Translations under genes and position numbers: made by a program
DNA from: JACOND01 sp051011135
GTDB taxonomy: Bacteria > Bdellovibrionota > Bdellovibrionia > Bdellovibrionales > UBA1609
Direction of reading: 5' to 3'
Assembly: GCA_051011135.1 (NCBI GenBank)
Contig: JBPCUO010000099.1
Coordinates: forward strand, 1 to 19,764
DNA length: 19,764 bases
Shown here: positions 1-7,552 of the stretch, in pieces
Numbering within the stretch: the first letter of the stretch is position 1
Layout of the letters: the number at the start of each line of letters is the position of its first letter
Notes under the pieces: model-generated
Told to the model about the DNA's origin: nothing
The model's input: the letters and a program-made list of their open reading frames with translations, nothing else
Database searches by the model: none

Positions 1-524
1 GAACTTAATACAGCGGCCTGAAAAGTATTTGAGTTTTCCTCCAAATACAAAGCGGAAACTAAAGATCCCATAGAATGAGAAGTTAAAAACAAATGATCCG
101 AATCGACTTCTGAGTTTTTTAAAACGATTTGCTTTAAAAAAAGATCTAAATCTTTAACATAAGTTGTGTAAGAATCGATATAACCAAATTCTGTATTTTC
201 TAAAAGAGATTCTGAAAATCCTTGCCCCACATGATCGTAAGTATAGATGGGAGAGTAACCTAATGCATTGAGATCATAAAAAAATTCCAGATATTTAAAT
301 ATATTTTCTCCAAATCCACTAACAAAAACAACAGAGCCTTTTTTTCCTTTTGTAGTTCCAAATTGAGCGTACTTTAATTGATTGCCTGTCGTGTTTTTAA
401 AATTGCCTAATTGATAAAAATTGGATTTGTTCTCTAATAATTCATAAACAAAAGATATTTCCGATTCCTTAAGAGCCGATACAGAAAAAGAAAATAATAA
501 AAGGATTAATAAAAAGAATTTCAT
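1..524 (-). CDS. Exported alpha/beta hydrolase, lysophospholipase L2 (PldB)-like, 3' part beyond the window
   Basis: The reading frame runs from an ATG at 524 off the left edge, giving 174 residues with no stop. Residues 1-17 form a signal peptide (hydrophobic, ending SVSA), so the enzyme is probably periplasmic or secreted. The body matches the PldB-type hydrolase layout: a strand then GFGEN (70-74), YDHVGQGFSES (96-106), a GYIDSYTTYVKDLDLF stretch (114-129), and the nucleophile elbow SHSMGS with Ser151. The catalytic Asp and His would lie in the missing part. Family members hydrolyse lysophospholipids or monoglycerides to free fatty acids. It lies 81 bases downstream of maeB on the same strand and could be co-transcribed. 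The exact substrate is not shown by the sequence; the fold is clear, the lipid role is inference supported by the nearby beta-oxidation genes. Confidence 0.85.
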   Translation of the reverse strand, partial: MKFFLLILLLFSFSVSALKESEISFVYELLENKSNFYQLGNFKNTTGNQLKYAQFGTTKGKKGSVVFVSGFGENIFKYLEFFYDLNALGYSPIYTYDHVGQGFSESLLENTEFGYIDSYTTYVKDLDLFLKQIVLKNSEVDSDHLFLTSHSMGSLVSALYLEENSNTFQAAVLS

Positions 525-554
525 GTCTTAAATTATTAAATAATAAAATTCTTG

Positions 555-582
555 GCCTTGCAATTAAAAAACAATTTAAGGC
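555..582 (-). terminator. Possible hairpin between maeB and the hydrolase gene
   Basis: GCCTT at 555-559 pairs with AAGGC at 578-582, and inside it AATT (562-565) can pair with AATT (573-576) around an A-rich loop. Read on the minus strand, the arm is followed by an A/T-rich stretch containing short T runs. The stem is short and the T tract is weak, so it may be an attenuating hairpin, a weak terminator or chance. Confidence 0.3.
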
Positions 583-605
583 ATTAACAGCAAATATTCA
601 TAAAT

Positions 606-2912
606 TTAAGATTTTTTAATTTCATAACCATAAACTTTTAAAGTTGTTAAAATTAAAGTGTTTATAATATCTTCTACTGTGCAAGTTCTTTGAAGAACAT
701 TAATGGGTTTTTTTACTCCCATTAATAAAGGCCCCAAGACTTCCCCTGAACCTAATTGTTGAACCAGTTTGTAAGCGATATTTCCTGCATCTAAATTAGG
801 GAATATTAAAATATTAGCTCCTTTATCATAAGAAAATTTTGGAAATATTTCTTTTGCAATATCTTCATTCACAGCAATATCAGCTTGAACCTCTCCTTCA
901 ATTTTTAAATCCGGTTTCCATTTTTTAACTAAACGAACAGCCTCTTTCATTTTTTGAGGAGATTCCGCTCGAGAGTTGCTGAAATTAACAAAACTTAAAA
1001 GAGCAACCCTCGGCTCTATTGTAAAATAACGAGCCATTTGCGCTGTGTAAATAGCAATATGAGCCAGTTGTTCAGCAGTGGGATTAATATTAAAAGCGGT
1101 ATCTGCAAAAAATAAAACTTTATTTTTTAACAAAACCATATTCACTCCTGCAACGGTTTGTCTTTTTCCTGAACCTATAATTCTCAAAGAAGGACGAACG
1201 CTGTTTACAAAACTATCTGTTGATCCTGTCACTAAAGCATCTCCATCTCCTAAATGGGTCGCCATCGCTGCAAAGTAATTAGGCTGACTTAAAAGATTTT
1301 CTGCCTGCTTCAAGCTCATTCCTTTTGTTTTTTTCAAATTATAAAAAGCTTCTGCATATTTGGAAAAAGAAGTTGCTGTTTGAGGTTGCAAAATTTTTAA
1401 ATCTTTTAAATTTAACAACTTCAAATCTTTAATATGTTTTTCAATCACTGATGATTCCCCCAGTAAAACAGGCTCCATAATTTTTTCAGGAATCACTGTA
1501 TTAAGAGCTGTTAAAATTTTAGGATTCTCTCCTTCTGGCAAATAAATCACAGGTCGTTTTCTGTCTTGATTGTAAGTTTTAATACGATTAATAACTGTTC
1601 GTACAAATCCCCTACTTTCGCTTTGAAAAGTTTCCAGCTCTTGCTGATACTTTTGAAAATCTTTAATAGGTTTTTGAGCCACTCCGCTATCCATTGCCGC
1701 TTGAGCAACAGCAGGAGCTAAGTGAGTTAAAATTCTTAAATCAAAAAGTTTTGGGATAATATAATCTGGGCCAAAATTAAAAACCTCTCCTTGATACGCT
1801 TGAGAAACATTATGAGGAACGCTTTTTTGAGCCAGCTCTGCTAAAGCATAAACGGCTGCGAGCTTCATTTCTTCATTAATTGTTGTCGCTTGAACATCTA
1901 AAGCTCCACGAAAAATAAAAGGAAAGCCTAAAACATTATTGACCTGATTAGGATAATCACTTCTTCCTGTAGCAATAATTGCATTGGGATTTGCTTTTTT
2001 AGCCTCTTCAGGCAAGATCTCTGGATCAGGATTCGCCATTGCAAAAATACAAGGCTTAGGAGACATGGACTTAATCATTTTTGGAGTTAAAAGATCTTTA
2101 ACACTTAAACCAATAAAAACATCAGCTCCTTTTAAAGCCTCCTCCATGGTTCTTAATTTTGTATCCACGGCAAATTCTTCTTTGTAAGAATTCATTCTTT
2201 CTTTACGATTTTTATAAATAACTCCTAAAGAATCGCAGAGAATAATATTTGCTTTTTTAACATCTAAAGACAAAAGAAGTCTTGCGCAAGAAATGGCGGC
2301 CGCCCCTGCTCCACTAAAAACAACTCGAACCTCTTCTCTTTTTTTCTGATGAAGTTTGCAAGCATTTAAAAAAGCCGCTGATGTAATAATAGCAGTTCCA
2401 TGTTGATCATCATGAAAAACAGGTAGCTTTAATTCTTGTCTTAAAGCGGATTCGATTTCAAAACATTCAGGAGCAGCAATATCTTCTAAATTGATACCAC
2501 CAAAAGTAGGTTCTAAATTCTTACAAACCTCTACAAACTCTTTAACAGTTTGGGCTTTAATCTCTATATCAAAAACATTAATACCAGCAAATTTTTTAAA
2601 TAAAACTGCTTTGCCCTCCATCACGGGTTTGCTTGCTAAAGGACCTATGTTCCCTAAACCTAAAACAGCGCTTCCATTAGAAATAACAGCCACAAGATTT
2701 GCTTTTCCTGTGTAGTCAAAAACTTTTTTGGGATCTTTATCAATTTCTTTGCAAGGCTCAGCAACTCCAGGGCTATAAGCTAAAGACAGCTCCCAGTCTG
2801 AATCCATTTTTTTAGTAGGATTGATTTCCAGCTTTCCTGAAGGTTTTTTTTTATGATAACGAAGAGCTTCTTCTTTCATAACTTTTCTCTTTTCCTTTAT
2901 TTCAAATGACAT
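606..2912 (-). CDS. maeB: NADP-dependent malic enzyme, MaeB type, with C-terminal phosphotransacetylase-like domain
   Basis: Oxidatively decarboxylates malate to pyruvate, giving NADPH in the cytoplasm. At 768 residues it has the full two-domain MaeB length. The malic-enzyme N-domain spans about 15-160, with SLAYSPGVAEPCKEI (43-57, Tyr46 the probable catalytic tyrosine), the KPVMEGKAVLFKKFAGI block (95-111), EDIAAPE (144-150, metal ligands) and FHDDQHGTA (166-174). A Rossmann domain follows with GAGAAA (201-206), then the NPDP and ATGRSDYPNQVNN motifs. From about 440 to the end is a phosphotransacetylase-like domain (IYLPEGEN, GDGDALVTGS, ADTAFNINPTAEQLA); in known MaeB proteins this domain binds acetyl-CoA as a regulator rather than acting as a catalyst. 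The start at 2912 is the only one that keeps the N-terminal helix. It is divergent from the thiolase gene, with 55 bases between. Malate to pyruvate fits growth on fatty and amino acids. Confidence 0.96.
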   Translation of the reverse strand: MSFEIKEKRKVMKEEALRYHKKKPSGKLEINPTKKMDSDWELSLAYSPGVAEPCKEIDKDPKKVFDYTGKANLVAVISNGSAVLGLGNIGPLASKPVMEGKAVLFKKFAGINVFDIEIKAQTVKEFVEVCKNLEPTFGGINLEDIAAPECFEIESALRQELKLPVFHDDQHGTAIITSAAFLNACKLHQKKREEVRVVFSGAGAAAISCARLLLSLDVKKANIILCDSLGVIYKNRKERMNSYKEEFAVDTKLRTMEEALKGADVFIGLSVKDLLTPKMIKSMSPKPCIFAMANPDPEILPEEAKKANPNAIIATGRSDYPNQVNNVLGFPFIFRGALDVQATTINEEMKLAAVYALAELAQKSVPHNVSQAYQGEVFNFGPDYIIPKLFDLRILTHLAPAVAQAAMDSGVAQKPIKDFQKYQQELETFQSESRGFVRTVINRIKTYNQDRKRPVIYLPEGENPKILTALNTVIPEKIMEPVLLGESSVIEKHIKDLKLLNLKDLKILQPQTATSFSKYAEAFYNLKKTKGMSLKQAENLLSQPNYFAAMATHLGDGDALVTGSTDSFVNSVRPSLRIIGSGKRQTVAGVNMVLLKNKVLFFADTAFNINPTAEQLAHIAIYTAQMARYFTIEPRVALLSFVNFSNSRAESPQKMKEAVRLVKKWKPDLKIEGEVQADIAVNEDIAKEIFPKFSYDKGANILIFPNLDAGNIAYKLVQQLGSGEVLGPLLMGVKKPINVLQRTCTVEDIINTLILTTLKVYGYEIKKS

Positions 2913-2923
2913 TTATAACCTAT

Positions 2924-2929
2924 TTGACA
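2924..2929 (+). promoter_or_regulatory. TTGACA, possible -35 box in the maeB/thiolase divergent gap
   Basis: An exact TTGACA lies in the 55-base gap between maeB and the thiolase gene, pointing toward the thiolase. No good -10 sits 16-18 bases downstream (the best A/T word, TTAAAA at 2951, is too far), so the match may be partial or accidental. Confidence 0.25.
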
Positions 2930-2956
2930 AAAAAAGAAAACCTAGGCATCTTAAAA

Positions 2957-2966
2957 AAGTAAAGTC
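2957..2966. promoter_or_regulatory. AAGTAAAGTC word shared with the acyl-CoA dehydrogenase upstream region
   Basis: This 10-base word ends one base before the thiolase start codon and lies 45 bases upstream of the maeB start. The identical word recurs at 12580-12589, in the gap before the acyl-CoA dehydrogenase gene. It could be an operator for a fatty-acid regulator. That is inference from two copies only. Confidence 0.3.
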
Positions 2967-2967
2967 T

Positions 2968-4260
2968 ATGTCTAATACCAACAAAAAAATAGTTATTGTC
3001 CAAGGATTAAGAACTCCTTTTGCAAAAGCGGGAAAAGAACTCAAAAATCTCCATCCTTCTGATTTGGGAGCTTATAATTTAAAAAAATTACTTCTTCGTC
3101 TGGATTTTCCTCAAAAAGAGATTGAGGAAGTCCTTATAGGAAATGTGGCTAATCTTCCTGATGCTGCCAACATTGCTCGTGTGATTGCTTTAAAATCTGG
3201 TTTGGATAAAAGCATTTCAGCATCAACAGTTCATAGGAATTGCGCTTCCTCTCTAGAAAGTTTAACCGTAGGATTTGCTAAAATAAAAGCAGGTATGATG
3301 GATACAGTTATTGCAGGAGGAGTGGAAAGCATGTCTCAAATCCCTCTTCTTTTTAGCTCTTCTTTAACGGCCATGCTTACAAAAATAATGACGGCAAAAA
3401 CTCTTCAACAAAAATTAAAATCTCTTACGAGTTTAAGATTTTCCAGTTTTAAACCTCGTATTGCTTTATTAGAAGCTCTCACAGATCCTTTTACAGGAAT
3501 TTTAATGGGAGATACTGCTGAAATCTTAGCAAGAGAATTTAATATCAGTCGTGAAAAACAAGATGAGTTTGCTCTTCAAAGTCATAAAAAAGCGATTGCT
3601 GCTGAAAAAAAATTACAAGAAGAAATCACACCTATTTTTCCAAAGCCTGATTATCCTATGATTTCAAAAGATACAGGCCCTAGAGCTAATATTAATGTCG
3701 ATCGAATGAAAAAAATGCGACCTTACTTTGATAAAAGATACGGAACTGTCACAATTGCTAATTCTTGCCCTATTACTGATGGTTCTTGTTTACTGGTTTT
3801 AATGTCTGAAGAAAAAGCCTTGTCTTTAGGACTTAAACCTCTTGCTTCTATAAAAGCTATCAGTTTTGCAGGTTTAGAGCCTGAAAGGATGGGGTTAGGA
3901 CCTGTTTACTCCACCCATCTTGCTTTGCAAAAAGCTCAACTCAGTTTAAAAGATATGGGACTGATAGAAATTAATGAAGCTTTTGCTTCTCAAGTTCTGG
4001 CTTGTCTTCAAGCTTTTAATTCCAGTTCTTTTTGTAAGGAAAAATTACAAACTTCTAAAGCTCTTGGAGAGATTGATCCAAAAATTTTAAATGTCAATGG
4101 TGGAGCGATTGCTCTTGGTCATCCTGTTTCTGCCACAGGGGCTCGTTTGGCTTTAACTCTTGCTTTAGAAATGAAAAGAAAAAAAGTGCAATTCGGCTTG
4201 GCAACTCTTTGTATTGGTGGAGGACAGGGAGGATCTGTTATCTTGGAGCGCTATAAATGA
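2968..4260 (+). CDS. fadI: Acetyl-CoA C-acyltransferase (3-ketoacyl-CoA thiolase), FadI-like
   Basis: Catalyses the last beta-oxidation step, cleaving 3-ketoacyl-CoA with CoA to acetyl-CoA and a shortened acyl-CoA. The 430-residue length and the roughly 40-residue insert before TGILMGDTAEIL match the FadI/trifunctional-beta subgroup rather than shorter FadA. Catalytic residues are visible: nucleophile Cys92 in HRNCASS, His385 in GHPVSATGAR and Cys415 in CIGGGQG; INEAFA is also present. The start at 2968 gives the expected KIVIVQGLRTPFAK first strand, though no strong Shine-Dalgarno sequence precedes it. The stop overlaps the next start in an ATGA, so it should be made in step with the FadJ-like partner, with which it probably forms the usual alpha/beta complex. 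Substrate chain length cannot be read from the sequence. Confidence 0.94.
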   Translation: MSNTNKKIVIVQGLRTPFAKAGKELKNLHPSDLGAYNLKKLLLRLDFPQKEIEEVLIGNVANLPDAANIARVIALKSGLDKSISASTVHRNCASSLESLTVGFAKIKAGMMDTVIAGGVESMSQIPLLFSSSLTAMLTKIMTAKTLQQKLKSLTSLRFSSFKPRIALLEALTDPFTGILMGDTAEILAREFNISREKQDEFALQSHKKAIAAEKKLQEEITPIFPKPDYPMISKDTGPRANINVDRMKKMRPYFDKRYGTVTIANSCPITDGSCLLVLMSEEKALSLGLKPLASIKAISFAGLEPERMGLGPVYSTHLALQKAQLSLKDMGLIEINEAFASQVLACLQAFNSSSFCKEKLQTSKALGEIDPKILNVNGGAIALGHPVSATGARLALTLALEMKRKKVQFGLATLCIGGGQGGSVILERYK

Positions 4261-6326
4261 CTCTAAATTTAAAAATCAAAAAATCTCAAATCGCTTGGTT
4301 AGAATGGGATGAACAGGCTTCTTCAGCAAATGTTTTATCTTTATCTCTTCTGGATGAATTTTCCAAATTGCTGGATCGTTTAGAAAAAGAAGATCTCAAA
4401 GTTTTAGTTATCACATCTAAAAAGGTTGCTGTTTTTATAGCAGGAGCAGATATTAAAGATATTCAAAATATTAAAAACGAAAAGGAATGCCAAAAAATTC
4501 TTGAAAAAGCTCATAAAATTTTAAATCGTTTTGAAAAATTAAAAATATCTAAAATAGCGGCCATCGATGGAGCTTGCTTAGGGGGAGGTTTAGAGTTTGC
4601 TTTAACCTGCGATTATATTCTGGCCTCTAATGCGCCTCAAGTTAAGTTGGGACTTCCTGAAGTTCAACTAGGGCTTCTACCTGGTTTTGGAGGTTGCGTT
4701 CGCCTTCCTAAACGAGTGGGTTTAAAACAAGCCTTAACTATGATTTTAACTGGAAAAGCTATTCCGGCTAAAGTGGCTCTTAAAAAATCTTTAATTGATG
4801 AAATGCTACCGGCTCCTATTTTATATCGAAGAGCTTTAGAATTGGCTCAAGATATCGTTAAGGGAAAAAAACAAGCTCATCCTAAGCAAAATTACAAACC
4901 TAAAAAAATCCTCGATTTTTTACTTGAAAAACCTTTAAGGCCTCTGCTTTTTTGGATCACTCGAAAAAAAGTAAAAAAAGAAACCAAAGGATTTTATCCT
5001 GCACCTTTAAAAGCTTTAAGGGTTATTAAAAAAACCTATGGCTCTAAAGATTTTGAAAAATCTTTAAAAGAAGAAACAAAAGCTTTTTGTGAAGTGGTGG
5101 TTACTCCTGCGAGCAAGAATCTTATTCGTATCTTTTTTCTTATGAATCAAATCAAAAAACATAAATTTTCTGCTACTAAAAAACCTATTCAGCAAATTTC
5201 AGTTTTAGGAGCTGGTGTTATGGGATCTGGAATTGCTTATTTATGTGCTGATAAAAATTACAATACTCTTTTAAAAGATATTCAAGGTCCTGCTCTATCT
5301 AAAGCTTTTAAACAATCTAATAAACTTTGGGGAAAGCAATACAAACGACGCCGCTTAACAAAAGAAAAATGGAATCAAAGACAATTTTGCTTATCGGGAA
5401 CCCTCGATTATTCTGAATTTTCTCATGTAGACTTGGTTATTGAAGCGATTTCAGAAAATAAAGATATTAAGAAAAAATCTATTGCGGAAGCAGCGAAGCA
5501 CTTAAACCCTGAAACTCTATTTGCTTCAAATACTTCTTCACTTTCTATTTCAGAATTATCTCAATCTTATCCTTGGCCAGAAAAATTTGTAGGAATGCAT
5601 TTTTTTAATCCTGTTTATAAAATGCCACTGGTAGAAATTATTAAAACAGATAAAAGTGATGAAGCATCTATTGCTACTGTTTTTGAACTTGCTAAATCTC
5701 TTGGAAAAACTCCTGTGATTGTTAAAGACAGTCCTGGTTTTATTGTGAATCGTATGTTGATGCCCTACCTTACAGAAGCACTTTGGATGCTGGAAGAAGG
5801 TTATAATATTAAAAAAGTGGATCATTATTACACGCATAAATTTGGACTTCCTATGGGGCCTTTTCGTTTAATGGATGAAGTGGGTTTAGATATTTGCACT
5901 CATGTTATTTCCCATTTTCATAAATCGGGTTTGAAACAATTAGATGTTCCAGCAAATACAGAAAAATTAACTCAAGTTTTGGGCTTAGGTAAAAAAGAAT
6001 CCAAAGGTTTTTATATTTATGAAGGAGAAGATTATGTGATTAATAAAGAAGTTTCTTTTTTCCAAAAAAAGAAATCTCCCGCTTTGTCTGAAGATATTAT
6101 AAAACGAGGCATCTATCGCATGATTCATGAGGGCCAAAAACTTTTACAAGAATCTGTCGTTGATAATCCTGATGATATTGATATAGCTATGATATTTGGA
6201 ACAGGGTTTCCTCCTTTTTTAGGTGGTCCTATGAACTATGCCAAAGAAATAGGCCTAAATAATATTAAAAAGACACTTAAAGAATATACCGAAAAATGGG
6301 GAAATCGATTTGATCCTCAATTTTAA
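4257..6326 (+). CDS. fadJ: Fused enoyl-CoA hydratase / 3-hydroxyacyl-CoA dehydrogenase, FadJ/FadB-like
   Basis: A 689-residue fusion that hydrates 2-enoyl-CoA and oxidises the 3-hydroxyacyl-CoA with NAD. The hydratase domain (about 1-200) has the oxyanion-hole segment IAGADIKDI (61-69), GGGLEFALTCDY with Glu113, and LPEVQLGLLPGFGG with Glu135; these correspond to the two catalytic glutamates of E. coli FadB. The dehydrogenase half begins at about 312 with the NAD-binding GAGVMGSGIA (318-327), followed by DLVIEAISEN, SNTSSLSI (424-431), catalytic His448 in MHFFNPV, and KDSPGFIVNRML. The C-terminal helical domain holds FGTGFPPFLGGP. The start overlaps the thiolase stop by four bases (ATGA). FadJ and FadB cannot be separated with certainty; the pairing with a FadI-length thiolase favours FadJ. 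A short minus-strand frame inside it was discounted. Confidence 0.95.
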   Translation: MTLNLKIKKSQIAWLEWDEQASSANVLSLSLLDEFSKLLDRLEKEDLKVLVITSKKVAVFIAGADIKDIQNIKNEKECQKILEKAHKILNRFEKLKISKIAAIDGACLGGGLEFALTCDYILASNAPQVKLGLPEVQLGLLPGFGGCVRLPKRVGLKQALTMILTGKAIPAKVALKKSLIDEMLPAPILYRRALELAQDIVKGKKQAHPKQNYKPKKILDFLLEKPLRPLLFWITRKKVKKETKGFYPAPLKALRVIKKTYGSKDFEKSLKEETKAFCEVVVTPASKNLIRIFFLMNQIKKHKFSATKKPIQQISVLGAGVMGSGIAYLCADKNYNTLLKDIQGPALSKAFKQSNKLWGKQYKRRRLTKEKWNQRQFCLSGTLDYSEFSHVDLVIEAISENKDIKKKSIAEAAKHLNPETLFASNTSSLSISELSQSYPWPEKFVGMHFFNPVYKMPLVEIIKTDKSDEASIATVFELAKSLGKTPVIVKDSPGFIVNRMLMPYLTEALWMLEEGYNIKKVDHYYTHKFGLPMGPFRLMDEVGLDICTHVISHFHKSGLKQLDVPANTEKLTQVLGLGKKESKGFYIYEGEDYVINKEVSFFQKKKSPALSEDIIKRGIYRMIHEGQKLLQESVVDNPDDIDIAMIFGTGFPPFLGGPMNYAKEIGLNNIKKTLKEYTEKWGNRFDPQF

Positions 6327-6368
6327 AAGCCTCTTTATTATTCCTAATATAATAGACAAAGGTATAGT

Positions 6369-6386
6369 TTTGAAATTAATTTCAAA
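6369..6386. repeat. Perfect 18-base palindrome downstream of the fadJ-like gene
   Basis: TTTGAAATTAATTTCAAA equals its own reverse complement and could extend outward with one bulged T (AG...CTT). It sits in the 115-base gap between the fadJ-like and lipoprotein genes. No T tract follows on the plus strand, so it is a poor intrinsic terminator; an operator for the lipoprotein gene or a weak transcript-end hairpin are alternatives. The remainder of the gap shows only a possible -10 (TATACT, 6430-6435) so close to the start at 6442 that the transcript would be nearly leaderless. Confidence 0.4.
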
Positions 6387-6441
6387 CTTATAAAATAAAA
6401 ATCTTCAATCTTAAAAAGAAATTCTTTAATATACTTTAAGT

Positions 6442-7107
6442 ATGAGATTTTTATTTATTTTTCTATGTTTCTTTTTAGCGGCTTGCGGGCAATTATTTTC
6501 TCCTAGTTTTCCAGATCAAAGTGGATCTACATCAAGAGGCAATCTACCTTCTCCTGGAGTAACAAATACCACGATCCCCGCTCCAACAAGTACGAACCAA
6601 AAAGTTGGTGTTGTAAAATGTAAATCTTTTTTTCATACCAGCGCCTTTAATCAAAATTTGAGATCTTTTTTATCTTCTACTGTAAACCCTCAAGAAGTTG
6701 GAGATCACTCTTGTACTAAAAAAAGTTCTGGAGGTGTTTTCTTCTCTGGAAAAATGCAGACAGATAAACCGATTGATAAAACTGTTAATCAAGACATTAT
6801 TATGATTCCAGAAAGTTCTTATGTTGTTTTTTATTTTGAAACAAATACGGCTAACAAACCCAATGTTGCCCCTATAACATTTAATTACACTTATGGGTCT
6901 GTCGATGGAACCGCGGCTGTGTTAACATTTGAAAATCTTCAAGGGGCTGTTGATCTCAATGGTCAATTAATAACTCGTAGTGACGGCAAGTTCCTTTTTA
7001 CAGGGACTATTCAATTTAAAAACTACAAAAGTTGGAATGGAAACCAAGGTTCTTCAGGAAACTTAGGCGAATTTGCAATAGAAGCTTGCAATTTCTTTCA
7101 ATGCTAG
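6442..7107 (+). CDS. Predicted lipoprotein of unknown function, four cysteines in the mature part
   Basis: Not recognised as a known family. The 221-residue product starts with a lipoprotein signal peptide: a hydrophobic run, then lipobox LAAC with the lipidated Cys15, followed by Gly-Gln, which does not look like an inner-membrane retention signal, so an outer-membrane location is more likely. Residues 19-55 are rich in Ser, Thr, Pro and Asn, a flexible tether. The folded part (about 56-221) contains alternating hydrophobic/polar beta-type segments and four cysteines: Cys60, Cys91, Cys216 and the final residue Cys221, compatible with two disulfides in the periplasm or at the surface. No strong Shine-Dalgarno sequence precedes the ATG. 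The next gene begins 34 bases after the stop on the same strand and may share the transcript. Confidence 0.85.
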   Translation: MRFLFIFLCFFLAACGQLFSPSFPDQSGSTSRGNLPSPGVTNTTIPAPTSTNQKVGVVKCKSFFHTSAFNQNLRSFLSSTVNPQEVGDHSCTKKSSGGVFFSGKMQTDKPIDKTVNQDIIMIPESSYVVFYFETNTANKPNVAPITFNYTYGSVDGTAAVLTFENLQGAVDLNGQLITRSDGKFLFTGTIQFKNYKSWNGNQGSSGNLGEFAIEACNFFQC

Positions 7108-7130
7108 ACAAAATATAGAAAATACAACAA

Positions 7131-7136
7131 AGGAGG
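7131..7136 (+). promoter_or_regulatory. Consensus Shine-Dalgarno sequence AGGAGG
   Basis: AGGAGG lies five bases before the ATG at 7142. It is the strongest ribosome binding site I see in the window, where most genes have weak or no recognisable sites, suggesting that the small membrane protein is translated efficiently. It also fixes the start. Confidence 0.85.
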
Positions 7137-7141
7137 AATCA

Positions 7142-7552
7142 ATGGTAACTGATCTTTATTCATTGGTAGAGTATGTTTTAGGTGTAAGCGTAATTGTTTG
7201 GGGATTTACTACATTAGTAAAGCCAAAACAATTAAAAGCTCGTATTAACTTTGCTCTATCATCAGATGTTTCAAATAAGATGGTCATGGATTTTACATGT
7301 CTAATCTTTTTGGTATTTGGTGTTACGATCATTATAGCTCATAATGATTGGCGCGGAGGGCTATCTCTTATAACTACAGTTTTAGGATGGTTCTTAGCTG
7401 TGCAAGCTTTTCTATGGCTCGCTTTTAATAAAAAAGTGAAGTCTTTAGTTAAGGCACTAAAGCCAGTTATAATGAAAAAAGGTTTTGCTGTTTTTTCAAG
7501 CCTAGTAACTATAGGTCTTGGAGTAGCAATTCTTTGGGATTACGCTGTTTAA
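7142..7552 (+). CDS. Small integral membrane protein, four predicted helices, unknown function
   Basis: The 136-residue product is mostly hydrophobic, with four likely membrane segments at about 8-25, 49-66, 74-95 and 114-132. The loop 26-47 carries Lys and Arg (KPKQLKAR), as does the loop 97-113 (NKKVKSLVKALKPVIMKK), which by the positive-inside rule places both in the cytoplasm with N- and C-termini outside. No catalytic motif or family signature is evident. A consensus ribosome binding site precedes it, and it follows the lipoprotein gene by 34 bases, so the two may work together at the envelope. Its stop codon interlocks with that of the convergent propeller gene in a TTAA, leaving no room for a terminator between them. 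Confidence 0.82.
   Translation: MVTDLYSLVEYVLGVSVIVWGFTTLVKPKQLKARINFALSSDVSNKMVMDFTCLIFLVFGVTIIIAHNDWRGGLSLITTVLGWFLAVQAFLWLAFNKKVKSLVKALKPVIMKKGFAVFSSLVTIGLGVAILWDYAV

Noticed and set aside
1078..2715. Three short plus-strand frames opposite maeB
   Set aside because: They lie antisense within a strongly conserved enzyme gene, have no ribosome sites and encode no recognisable motif.
4257..4260. Possible frameshift between thiolase and hydratase/dehydrogenase genes
   Set aside because: Both proteins are complete at both ends; the overlap is an ordinary ATGA stop-start junction.
5556..5837. 93-codon minus-strand frame inside the fadJ-like gene
   Set aside because: Antisense shadow of the conserved dehydrogenase domain with biased composition (Phe, Asn, His) and no supporting signal.
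6327..6441. Small RNA or hidden gene in the largest intergenic gap
   Set aside because: The gap has no start codon with a coding frame of useful length, no GC-rich stem and no terminator; only the palindrome and a possible -10 stand out.
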